NCBI GenBank assembly: GCA_033297075.1
Contig: MU858056.1
Coordinates: forward strand, 455,317-519,316
DNA: 64,000 bases
Reading direction: 5' to 3'
Source: Rhypophila decipiens
Lineage: Eukaryota > Ascomycota > Sordariomycetes > Sordariales > Naviculisporaceae
Position numbers and translations under genes: made by a program. Position 1 is the stretch's first letter; the number at the start of each line of letters is the position of its first letter. This document shows positions 24,811-35,289 of the stretch, piece by piece. The notes under the pieces are model-generated. The model was not told where the DNA came from, did not search any database, and saw only the letters and a program-made list of their open reading frames with translations.

Positions 24811-25793
24811 CTAGCTGCTTGACCCGGGTTCAACCTTTTGCTGAGGGAGCTGCAGACCAGCACTCTGGGCCAACGCTTTCCATTCTTCGGCCAACCTTTT
24901 CCATTCTTCGGCCGACGTTTTCCATTCGTCGCGTTCGTGACATAGCCGGTCGATTTCACCCTTGCACTTCTCGAGGGATGTGCTGAGCTCATTGATAGCT
25001 TGCTCAGTTAGCAGTTTCTCGAGCGTCCATTTCTCGATGTTTTGACTCTCGTTCTCCTTTAGTTGGGTGATAAAGGCGACTGCCTTTTGCAGGATAGACC
25101 CCTTGTTCTTTTCGCAACCAGGGACAATCTTTGCTAGCTCATTGATGCCCTCATTGATTGTCTCGCGTCGGCGTCGTTCAACTAGATAGCTTGTTAAGCC
25201 TCACTAAACAAAGCAATGTAGAGAATGCTTGCCCTACCTTCTTTGTGGTTATCTTTCCTCATTTTGTGCCACTCTTCAGATCCCACGGCCGGCTTGGAGT
25301 TGGGAGCGTTCCCGTACCTTTGCAGCTCGGGGATCTGCACGCCATTGGGAGCCTGCAGTGGGCTTGGGGCTGCTAAAGACGGGAGACCATCGGGCTGAGG
25401 GATGGATGTGCTGAATGAGTTCTCATCATGGTGCGTCTCTACACTTGCCTGAGCGGCAAATGTTTCTTCTGTCGTTTGTGGAACATGGAGCGTTGGATAC
25501 ATGCTCAAGGCCGCCGCCGCGGTGCTTGACGCGTTGGCTGTGTCTGTTGGGTCATTGTGCTCGGCGGTGGCCTGGGCCAGAGCACTGAAGTCATCGGGGT
25601 TAACTTGGTCGTGAGCTGCTTGTGCGATCTCGAGAAAAGCATCGGGCTCGGGTGCGGTCATGGTTGCCGGAGCGCCGCGCTTGTTTCTGCGCGAGTCTGG
25701 CGAACCCGACTCGGAAGCGCGTTTACGCTTCTGACCGGGCGAACTGGTAACCTCGGAGAGACTAGGATGCTCCATAACAATGGATGCCGTCAT
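24811..25793 (-). CDS. CBF1: CBF1-like bHLH leucine-zipper transcription factor
   Basis: Exons 25793-25238 and 25181-24811 give 308 residues; the 56-base intron (GTAGGG to CTAG) splits the basic region in phase 1. Spliced, the basic region reads MRKDNHKEVERRRRETINEGINEL, with the His, Glu and Arg that contact CACGTG in this family. Helix 1, loop and helix 2 follow (LAKIVPGCEKNKGSILQKAVAFITQLKEN), then a heptad region (WTLEKLLTEQAINELSTSLEKCK) serving as zipper. The match is closest to yeast Cbf1, which controls methionine biosynthesis and centromere function; in filamentous fungi the centromere role is less certain. The first 190 residues are acidic and Ala/Thr-rich with a basic patch (GQKRKRAS, RRNKRG). 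The C-terminus holds a threefold seven-residue repeat, EWKxxAE. Confidence 0.9.
24869..24931. repeat. Three tandem 21-base units inside the bHLH gene
   Basis: Units at 24869-24889, 24890-24910 and 24911-24931 differ at a few positions. On the minus strand each encodes seven residues (DEWKTSA, EEWKRLA, EEWKALA), exactly one coiled-coil heptad, so the array extends the zipper by three turns. Confidence 0.88.
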
Positions 25794-28519
25794 TCGATCA
25801 ACTCAGAATAGATGTGTGACGCTGAGAGATGGATAGTAAATAATTAGCATCCACATCACCAGAATAATAAAAATTCTCGGACGTGTTGATGAGGACGAGG
25901 CTGACCCAATGGTTCAAATAAAGACAGACACAAAACTTGCAACGAGCAGAGCTGTAAGATAAACGGAATCGATGTTTGAAAGGCTAGTAGTCCCGAAGTC
26001 AAGCGGCGATGAAAAGGAGCACTTGCTTGCTTGCTGGATATGGGAATTGGTGGTGACGAGACAAGATGAGAAAAACGCGTTTGTCGCGCAAGGCAGTCAA
26101 TTGGGTGAGGCCCAGGATAAGAACAGAGGAAGCACTTGCTCCTCGTCTGCATCATCAGGCAACGTGACGATTTGAAATAACAGCATTAATAGCGCCAAAG
26201 TCAACGCCGTTGGACGAAAACAAGGCGTGGAATCTTTGAACCATGCGATGCGACATGTCTTCTTCAATCGGGGTCATTTGACAGTCACGTCCAGTCGGCC
26301 AGAGTAGCTTTGAGATAGCTGCGCAGCCAGAGAACAGCACCATCACAAGACCCTTCCTCGACAGGGACGGTCGTCGCCATGTCGCGCAGGAGTACCGAAG
26401 AGTCGCAAGATGAATATAAAGAAAGAGGTCATGCCGGCGAGGGCGGCGCGCTCGTTGGAATGATGAGAACTGATAGAGTTTTTGGAGATGCGATGATTGA
26501 ACGAAGCGCTTCCTTACCTTGCTTGTCCACGTGAAGAACGTGAACGTGCCCGAAAACGTGACGAGCGAACCTGCGCGATTGACTGAATCAGCCTTTGGGA
26601 CCCACGGAGCTTTGGAAAATCCAACAAAAAAAGAGAGGCGGATTTAACTTTATCGGATGAAGATAGGCTTCATCAGGAAATTCATACATACCAGTTGATG
26701 ATTGAATGGATTTGTTCTGTTCTTGTTGCGGCTCTTGGATTGTCTCCGTCAAGGAGTTGAATGAAGCAGGCAGGCCGGATCATGTGAGCTGAAGGTTGAT
26801 GGGGACTTGGGAGGGAGGTCAGAAAAGGCAACCGGCCCCCGGGGAGGGATGCGTGCACGGACCATTCTCTTCTGGGCACCCCGCTACAAAATTAGCTACA
26901 GGCTGGCGCCACTTACCACACCTTATCCATGCCATCTGATGCCCCTCCTCCCCAACCAACGAGTCGACGACTGGGCAGGAAGTCTCCCGGGAGGTCTTTG
27001 ACAACCGTTACTGTTGCGAGGAAGGAAATCACGAGGGTAGATGGGATGCCTTGCATGAGCCCAGTTGCAAGATCCAGCCTGCATCGAAAAGGATAACTGA
27101 TCAGCATCAGGATTCACAACGGCTGGACCGGGGATTTGTTTGATACGAACGATGATGAACTATGCGGGGTCCTGAACAACGTGTGTTGGGTCGCTGTGAG
27201 TGTGACGGATTTAAAAGATTACATGCGCCCAAGCTTTCACATCCCTCGCAATCGCCAACATCATCTCCCGACTACCAACCTTGTTGTGAGGAAGTGTACT
27301 TTCAACCCCGGACAGTGTCTGGAGACTAGACCTCCACTGCTCTCGCCTCCTCCCGTGCACACCATCTCCTTTTCTCACGAACTTCGGTTGGTCATGTGTC
27401 GTTGGGGATCATATCTATAATACCTACCAACCCCTATGTACATCAACATCATCTCAGGACCCTATACTGACTTGGAGCCCAGCGTTGGCGGAGGAAAAGC
27501 TTCGATCCATCTTGACGAGAACACGGACAAATGCCGGCATAATAACCGAGGACAGATGTAAAGAAGCCTTTTTGGAAGCTAGTTTTGCTCTCGACCTGTC
27601 AGATTTTGTTGATAACGAGGGAAAGGAGCCGTCTTTGGGCACTGGTACGTCCCGTGGGGAGGATCGTGACTTTTGGACTGAGACAATATTGGCACATGAT
27701 TTGACGATAACACGGGACTTGGGGGTGCTCACTCCTGAAGGTCACGGTCTGACGATGGTCAGCGCTTGTCTCGGCTCTGGAAATGTCATCATTCTTGACA
27801 CTATCGGGAGCTTCATTGTGGGTCCAGTGGCAGGTGTGTGAGCTCTTTCACAAGTCACTCCTCCAAGGCATATGAAGATACCTATGAGGCTACTGGTCGA
27901 ACGAATGATTGAAGGGTTGCGAGTACAGTGATAAACGAGACGAGGAAATACAATAACTCTAGCTTCGAGTTCAAGTAATCCATATCCAAAGAACCAGAAC
28001 CGACTTTCCATGAAGTATAGCTGTACTGTAGCACAAACATCACGACTGCCCCTCATTTCTGTGGCCTTGAACCTTCAGTATTCGTCTATCGCTATGGAAT
28101 TAATGTCGTTTTTTCTTGAGATACATAGCATTCACAATATTGTACCTTATACTAATTCAGAACCACATCACGTTTAGTTAGTAAACGTATATCAGGTAAT
28201 GTTTACGTTGATACGGGGTGAACGGGCTGTGTGTAGTACTGTACGATACTGCAGATACCTTGGCCCTGTCCGCTATCTGCTTATCGGTTATCGATTGCCA
28301 CATGACAGGGGCTGTCGGGTAGTGGACATGTACGGGGTACCAGAGGGTCACTAACGCCGCTGTGCATCACCCGTCTTTGCCGGGCTGTCTTGGCTTTGAT
28401 GATCAAGGCCCAAAGAATTGCAACCTCCAACTTCCAAACCTCAGCAACCAAGCGAAACCTACTATACATGCAATCACACCTCCCCCAAGGTCTGCGCCGG
28501 CGCTGGAACAAATAACAAT
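25794..28519. other. Divergent intergenic region between the bHLH gene and FYV10
   Basis: About 2.7 kb between two start codons pointing away from each other, so both promoters should lie here. A + strand frame at 27485-27841 has no ATG at its start and no recognisable motif, so it is not called. The segment near 28120-28260 is AT-rich. No repeat or RNA gene seen. Confidence 0.5.
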
Positions 28520-29885
28520 ATGGCAGACCACGAATCGTCCAAGATAAACCACGACAATCACCTGCTGCTCGTAAGTGATTTCGTCTTGGACCCCCCTCCG
28601 ACGTCATTCTCGATCGCATACAAGTTTGCTAATTATAGTCGACTCTCGTCAGGACCAACCTCTTCTCCGCCTCCCCTGTGAACTCCTAAAAAAGAACTTC
28701 CGAGCCGCCCATTTTACTTTCGAAAAGGATTCCACATTCGTTAAGAACCTGCTCAAGGAGACAGCCACAGCGTCGATCAATGGAAAGACGTCACCACAAG
28801 ATGTTGTCAAGAACCTCGATACCATGCTCACTCGGATGCGTGGCATGAAGCGGAAGCTCGAGTCGTATTCCGAGGAGGAGTCGAGCATTTACAGACAGGT
28901 CGACGCCCGCGTTGCTCACCTCAAGGAGCTCTCGACGATGCACACCGTCGAGGACATCAGGTACGAAGCCTGGTCCAGACAACGACTCGACCGCCTGGTC
29001 GTGGACTACATGCTCCGGCATGGCTACAACGAGTCTGCCATATCGCTAGCGAACGAGAGGCAAATGCAGGACTTGGTTGATATTGACACCTTTGTGGCTA
29101 TGGACAAAATCCGTCGCTCACTCGAGAACGGCAGTGTCACGGAGGCTTTGGCATGGTGCTCGGAGAACAAGAAGGCGCTAAGAAACATGGGTGTATGTCT
29201 TCTTCTCGTTTGGTCTTGCGAGATTACTATTACTAACAGATATTGCCATCACACCAAACAGTCCAACCTAGAATTCATGCTCCGCTGCCAGCAGTTCATA
29301 GAAATGATGCGGATGGGGAAGCAGCTCGAAGCTATAAGCCACGCCAAGAAGCACTTTATTCAGTTCCGCGATAGCTACCAGCAGGAAGTCCATCAGTTGG
29401 CTGGTCTCTTGGCCCACCGACCCGACACAGAATTAGAACCCTACAAAACATGGTATAGCCAGGAGCGCTGGAATCGTATAGCGGATATATTTGTTGAAGC
29501 GCACAACAAGCTCCTTGGTCTTCCATCCTTTCCCCTTCTTCATATCGCCCTCTCATCCGGTCTGTCAGCGCTTAAAACCCCCGCCTGCCACAGCAGTCAG
29601 GCAACCAGTTCATCTCAGCCGAGCCACAGCACGAGCCTGACCACAAACGTCTGCCCCATCTGCTCAACGGAGCTAAACGAGCTGGCACGTAACGTGCCAT
29701 ATGCCCACCACAGCAAGAGCCACGTCGAGCACGATCTACTCTTGCTGCCGAATGGCAGGGTGTATGGTAAGGCTAGGCTCGAAGAGTATGCGGCCAAGGC
29801 GGGTCTACAGCCTGGGCATTGCAAAGATCTTGTGACGGGACAGATGTATACCTTTGATCAACTAAAGAAGGTCTTCATCACATAG
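28520..29885 (+). CDS. FYV10: GID/CTLH E3 ubiquitin ligase subunit FYV10 (GID9, MAEA homologue)
   Basis: Catalytic-module subunit of the GID complex, which in yeast ubiquitinates gluconeogenic enzymes when glucose returns. Exons 28520-28570, 28653-29192 and 29262-29885 give 404 residues. The first exon encodes [17 protein letters not shown] and splices at CAG to [21 protein letters not shown] helical segment leads to the LisH motif ([24 protein letters not shown]), the CTLH domain ([16 protein letters not shown], then [17 protein letters not shown]) and the CRA region. The C-terminal RING-like domain has [27 protein letters not shown], short of the full zinc ligand set, as is usual for the GID-type RING. 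The second intron (29193-29261) is 69 bases, a multiple of three and stop-free, so its retention would keep the frame. Confidence 0.95.
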
Positions 29886-31452
29886 TCATTTTACAATCTC
29901 GTCCTTTTCTTCGCCCGAGGGTCAAGCCGGGGCCATTCTTTCCTTCATATTTTTCTTCGGGTCAGAGACCAGTCTTGGTCAGCATTCATCACAAGGGCGG
30001 CGTCTTGGCTTATTTAACTCGTCTTTATCTCACCCGGCGTTCAGGCGAAACGGGCATGATTGTATATATATGGTCCAGCCTGGCAGGTATCACAGGACAA
30101 CTCATGGTCGGGCGTTGGATCTGGAAGGCATTTGGACCGGAGCAGGGCTGGTTAGTGTACCCGATCGGAAGTATGTCCCTTCGCTTTTTGGGAGCTGTTA
30201 TGTATTAAGCGACTTGCAATCATCTCCTCGAGAGGTTTGTTGACTTGTTTTTTGGACAATGGTTTATACAAGCATAGCTTAGTATAAGTAGGCCTTCAAA
30301 ACGAGCGTTTACTTTAATTATGAATCCTTGTTGCTGTTGCCTACTCAATTGACTTTGGCCATGCGATGTTCATCCGGTAACGGTTAGACTTAGTGAAGAG
30401 CACGTGGTTGTGGGTATATCCGACTTTAGACGAAAAGAATCGTCTTTTTGGTCCGGTTCCACGAACTATTCCATTGTCTTGGACCAGGAAGGCCGGGTGG
30501 AACCTAGGAATCAACCTTTATTAACAGACGGAATGGGCGAGAATTCTTAACAAAATACAGATTAAAGACTGATAAGGCAGAATGTAGATCAGATGATATA
30601 TGATGATTCTTATAGTTCCCTGACTGGAGGAAACCATTCTTACTCGGCACACATAATCACAAAAGTCGGCATGTCATCGGGATCGAGTATACCAGCCATG
30701 GAAGTATATGATAGAAGAATGGATATTGTGCTAGTGGTAGTAGTGGTGAAAACCGGTACGCTTATTTAACCAACCAAGGTTGATAGAAGGAGAAAAACAA
30801 AAGCAAGAGAGACAGACACCCGACCTTGTCATCGCGACCGCTAGAACTACCGTCTGGTATCCTGAGGTTAACACCAGAGTAAACTTATAGGTAAATACCT
30901 TATTAAAATAGATGTCTCGACTAGCTTGAATAAATGTTTTAACTAGCTTGAATAAATGCCTTGACTGGCTTGAATAAATGCCTTGACTGGCTCGAATAAA
31001 TGCCTCGACTGGCTCGAATAAATACCTTGACTGGCTCGAATAAATGCCTAGATTGAAGGCCAGATAGTGGTTTTAGCCAGGCAGACGGTGGTTCTAGAGG
31101 TCGCGCTTGTAATCAATCACACACATCACTGTCATCATCTTTTCGCTTCATGATATTTCCATTTCATGTTGGTTCCGTACCTGGCCCGACCAAGGATTCC
31201 TTTCGGTCCCATGTAAAATAAGTGAGTGCCCAGCCAACCAGACAAAACATAAACACCGAAAAGAAAGTAAGCCAAACAAACGCTTCCATCCGGCTATCCA
31301 CCTCTTGGCCTCTCCTCACACCTCTTCTCACACAACCTCTCAAAAAAGGCTTTCAACCGCCCAAGTTGTGTAGGAGCGCTCGCCGCTGCAGGAGTAAATA
31401 CGGGGGCGAGCGCAGAAAGCGTACCATCCTGCTGTTGATGAACGTAATCCTC
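29886..31452. other. Convergent spacer between FYV10 and CAF1 with a minisatellite
   Basis: About 1.6 kb between two converging genes. AT-rich around 30240-30900. The only structure is the 22-base tandem array at 30914-31045. No supported gene. Confidence 0.6.
30914..31045. repeat. Minisatellite, six 22-base units
   Basis: Six contiguous units of exactly 22 bases (consensus GCCTTGACTGGCTCGAATAA plus AT), starting at 30914, 30936, 30958, 30980, 31002 and 31024, with a broken seventh. Most differences between units are C/T or G/A transitions, with the left units more T-rich than the right. No indels within the array. Confidence 0.95.
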
Positions 31453-33254
31453 CTACCTATTCCCCCCACCAAAAGCAAACGCACCAAAGACACCGCCTCC
31501 CCCACCAGGCGTCATAGGTCCCATACCTCCCAGGTTACTCGCGTTCCCTCCTCCTCCGCCGCCGTTGGTATTATGAGCCCCAGCTGCGGGTGTGCTCACC
31601 AGCCCAGCAGGGTTAGTATTCGGCGTGCTAGGCGTACCGCCATTCTGCTGCTGCTGATGGGCGGAATTACCCGCGCCGTTTTGAACAGGCGGGGCGTTTT
31701 CCGTGCCTGTCCCAGCCGCTCCTCCTGTCCCGCTACTCGTATTGGCGTTATTCCCCGCCGACGCTGTTATCCCAGCGCCAGACCCAGCAACCGAATAATC
31801 CGGAATACCCAATCCCCACACTTTACCGAGGTGTTCGTCGGCAATCTTGTCGTTGAAAATACGTTTCCGGAGTTCGAAAAACACACGTCCCGTAATCAGA
31901 CTGTCACTGCCGGCCTGGTGCGCAACGCCGACCCGCTTAAGCTTCAGCGCCTCGGCGATATGCTCAAGGCCAGACTTCTGCTCAAATTTGGTGAGGATTT
32001 CGGCCACGCTAGGGTCGTTGGTCTGTAGCGCCCCGGTGTTATGCAGCTTGACCGCGTACTTTAGGAGATGTTTGACGTCGTAGATAGAAGGGAAATATAG
32101 TTTCATGAGCCGGTCAAAGTCATACTCGTCGTTGGGGAGCTGAGTGCAATGGAGCATTTTAGTCAGGTAGCCAAAGTCGTAACCCCCGTGGAAACTGATC
32201 CAGCGGACGTCTTCGAAGCAGACGAGACCCGAGGGGATCAGGAGCGCGGCGAACTTGAAAGGGTCAATTCCGTCCCGCTCGAGAGCGGTGAAATCGATGC
32301 CCGCCTGCACGAGGGAGTCGATCGAGGTCTGGTTGTACATGTCATCCTTAAGGGAAAATTTCAAGTTAAACTGCCAGGCGTGCGGGAGCGGTGAGCTGTT
32401 CTTGCCGCCTCTGCGCCCGCCGCCATGATTGTTATTGGTGGAATCGGCAGAGGTCGATTTGTTCGCGGGGAGCTCGCCGTTTTCGTTGAATAGCGTGACT
32501 CCGATTTGGATGAGCTTGAGCATGTCCACGTTTGTCCGGAGACATTGGTAGTGGTAGTCGCTTTTTCCATGAAATCCGCCCATGGGTCTGGCCACGACAC
32601 CAGGAAATTCGGTATCCTACAATCCTGAGTTAGCTACCATCCTAACATGATCGGTCGTCAACCTATTGTCTTTCTTACCATAGAAACGTAGGGAAAGTTA
32701 TCAATCAGATCCCCCAGAACCGCCATTTCTTCCTCCAGGTTGTGTGCCCAGACCTCTCGTATCCGACCCTTCGTCTGGCCCCGCGTCGGGTGCTCTGCTA
32801 TCAAATTAGGAACCTGCGACTGTTGACTGTGCTGGACCTGCTGGGCATGATGGGCAGCCGCCACGTGCTGCGGATGCTGCTGATGCTGCTGAGGCTGGTG
32901 TTGGGGATGCTGCTGAGATTGATGTTGTTGCTGCCCTACTTGTTGTTGCATTTGCTGGACAGCCTGTTGCTGAGACAGCTGGTGGTTGCCAGCTTGTTGG
33001 AAACTCATACGGGCAGCATGACTAGCGAGCCCGCTGTCACCGCCAAGGTTGAATCCGGCACCAAGGTTACTTAACAAACTTGGGAGGTTGGGATTGGAGA
33101 AGGCATTCGGTTGGCTGTTTGGATGTATGTTGGAGGGATAGCCGGGCAACTGCGGTTGATGGGGCTGCGTGGGATGCTGTCCATGACCCGGAAACTGCTG
33201 ATGGTATCCCGATGGATTCTGGCCGGGGGGGAACCGGTTCATCGGGGGAGGCAT
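31453..33254 (-). CDS. POP2: CCR4-NOT deadenylase subunit CAF1/POP2
   Basis: DEDD-family 3'-5' exonuclease that shortens poly(A) tails in the CCR4-NOT complex. Exons 33254-32679 and 32616-31453 give 579 residues; the 62-base intron (GTAAGA to GTAG) falls inside the first catalytic motif, joining YVSM to DTEFPGV. The catalytic acids are visible: D and E in DTEF, D in FHGGYDFGYLTKML, and D in HQAGSDSLITGRVFF, next to the conserved His. The N-terminal 150 residues are Gln/His/Pro-rich (QQQ and HQPQQHQQHPQH words). The domain begins at REVWAHNLEEEMAVLGDLI. After the nuclease domain there is a roughly 110-residue Gly/Asn/Thr-rich tail ending in Gly runs. Yeast Pop2 has a Gln-rich N-terminus too; the long Gly-rich C-terminus is a filamentous-fungal feature. 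Head-to-head with the complex I B12 gene. Confidence 0.96.
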
Positions 33255-33826
33255 CGCGGCGCAGACGGCAGCAGATACGGGGTTTCTGGTCGCTTTTTCA
33301 ATCGGATTCTGGTGGTCGAGGGGGACCGACTATCGCGGTGGTGGATGAGAAGCTGCGCGTGCTCGTAAAGCGGTTCTCTCTGTGGAAGAAAATCGGGAGG
33401 GCTCTACCTCTAGTGCGTGACGTGCTAAAAAGTAAGAGCCGTCAAACTTTGAAGATGATGGCGCGAAGAAATGTTTCGATAAGGTGTTGCCGTCCCCAGG
33501 TTCGAAGTCAATTGGCGAAGTCATGGAACGAAAATACCAAGCTTCGGTACGTATGTACAAGCAAATGCGGAAGCCGCCCACCTGAACCTTCTAACTTTGG
33601 ACGAGACCTGAGCGTGGAGCTGGTTGGTTGTAAACGCTCGGACCAACATTTCAAAACAGCCCCTGCCAAAAAACCTTAGCTAAGCCAGACCGGGGGAAGT
33701 GCTGAACGACAAGCAACACCTCCCGCCTTGCTCCACCAAGTGATCGCTGAGTGACATCTAAACTCGACCTCCCTCGACGACTTGCTGTCTCATAGTCGAT
33801 TGATTGCAAACACCACTGTCCTCGAA
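33255..33826. promoter_or_regulatory. Shared divergent promoter region (CAF1 / complex I B12)
   Basis: 572 bases between two start codons pointing away from each other. No TATA box or known site identified. Short frames running through it lack family content. Confidence 0.4.
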
Positions 33827-34290
33827 ATGTTTGCCACAAGGTATGCAATCGCCCATTATTCCTCAATTGACCCGACTGCCTCACTAACTTTCAATCTCCT
33901 GCCCAGAATACTACGAGCCAGCCATGGCCCCAAGCCAAACATCACGGGCTTCGACATGAAGCAGCTGATTAAAGCAACCGGACAGCCCAGATACGACCCA
34001 TGGGAGAGGAGGTCAGTTGCACCCGGGACCCAATCGATCATCCTACAACGATTCAAACAATCTCGGGGCTATTGAATGGAAGAAAGGAAGGAAGCTAACA
34101 CGAGACAATTGGTCACAACAACAGTGAAGCATGGCGATACACAGGCCCCAACAGTCGACGAAACCGCTTCAAGAACGCCCTCCCCGGCTTCGGCACCGCC
34201 ACGGTCGCTTTCGCCATCTACTGCGCCTACGAGCACTTCTTCCTCAAGGACGATCACCACCACGCGGAAGGTCACGGACACACGGTATGA
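33827..34290 (+). CDS. NDUFB3: NADH:ubiquinone oxidoreductase B12 subunit (NDUFB3 family)
   Basis: Single-span accessory subunit of the membrane arm of mitochondrial complex I. Exons 33827-33840, 33907-34011 and 34125-34290 give 94 residues. The first exon is just 14 bases (MFAT and part of an Arg codon). The introns are 66 and 113 bases; the second uses a GTCAGT donor. The B12 pattern is clear: GFDMKQLIKATGQPRYDPWERRSEAWRYTGP, then SRRNRFKNALPGFG, the transmembrane helix TATVAFAIYCAYEHFFL, and a His-rich tail (DDHHHAEGHGHTV). The length is normal. Because the first exon is so short, automated callers may miss this gene or start it wrongly. Confidence 0.93.
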
Positions 34291-35289
34291 AGCGAGCGAC
34301 TGATAAACGAGAGCTTCAAGTGAGGGTGGGTAGCCAAAATAACATCTTAGTATGGTGGGGGCTGGGAAGAACTGGGAGAACTGTATATATGGAAGGTCAA
34401 GCAAGAGGGCAAGACCCAATGGCGAACGGGCAGGATATGGATTGGGAGAGGGCGGAAGTTGAAGGAAAGGGAGGTCTGTGATATAAGAGAAAGCCTCTGG
34501 GCCGACTGGCAACCAAGGCAGCTCGACGAGTTCAAGCCGTGGGCTGAACAATTCAATTCATTTTTTTGTGTTCCATTCAGGACGACGTGGTCCCTTTTTT
34601 TCAAACTGGTTCCCATGTTGGAAGGAACTGCAAGTGGTATGGAACCACCACATCTTGGAGGTCAAACGTGGATATGGGCGGTTCTCTCAATTGATATCTT
34701 TGTTGGTGACAAGATTGGGCCTCAGCTGGGACTTCCGGTTCCGCTGACCGTATGACCTTTCATCAATCAGCATCATGGCTTTCACCGCGTACAAGAGTGG
34801 AGGCAGAAGGGTTACACAACCCAAAATCAGCAGTCAATGTACATACTTCAAGTCCCGTAGAGACGAGAGCTGGTCATGATGGTCCTCAAAGAATCATTAA
34901 GTCTATCTCGCTGTAGAGAAGCTACCAAGTCCCATCCATACCGTGGTCGCTACTAGGAGTAAATGATCTAAATGTCCATCAAAAACATGCAAGACGTTGT
35001 TGTTGCATTATCCACAATGCGATGTTAAGCCAGCCTCCCAAAATCTCCATTTCCAGTTCTCCATCCGTTTTAATCCTTTCCTTGATTGAACCTATAACAC
35101 CCCAGTAACAAAGGAAAAAAGGCAACAGCCAGCAAGATGCCAAAACATGAAACCAAAAAAAAAAGATGCTACATAACAATATCCAATCAAATCCATATCA
35201 CGCCATCCGAAATACAAGTCCACTGAAAATGCACCAGCCAACACCACAATAGCCATCTCAAAAAAGGGCAAAAGGAAAAAGTAGTGATC
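34291..35289. other. Convergent spacer
   Basis: About 1 kb between the 3' ends of the B12 gene and the coiled-coil gene. A-rich on the + strand near 35100-35280. No supported gene or repeat. Confidence 0.6.

Noticed and set aside
27485..27841. Plus-strand frame of about 118 codons with a fairly protein-like translation
   Set aside because: It begins with TTG rather than ATG, no upstream exon with a start could be found, and no family resemblance is visible. A GTACGT word at 27643 suggests a donor but leads nowhere.
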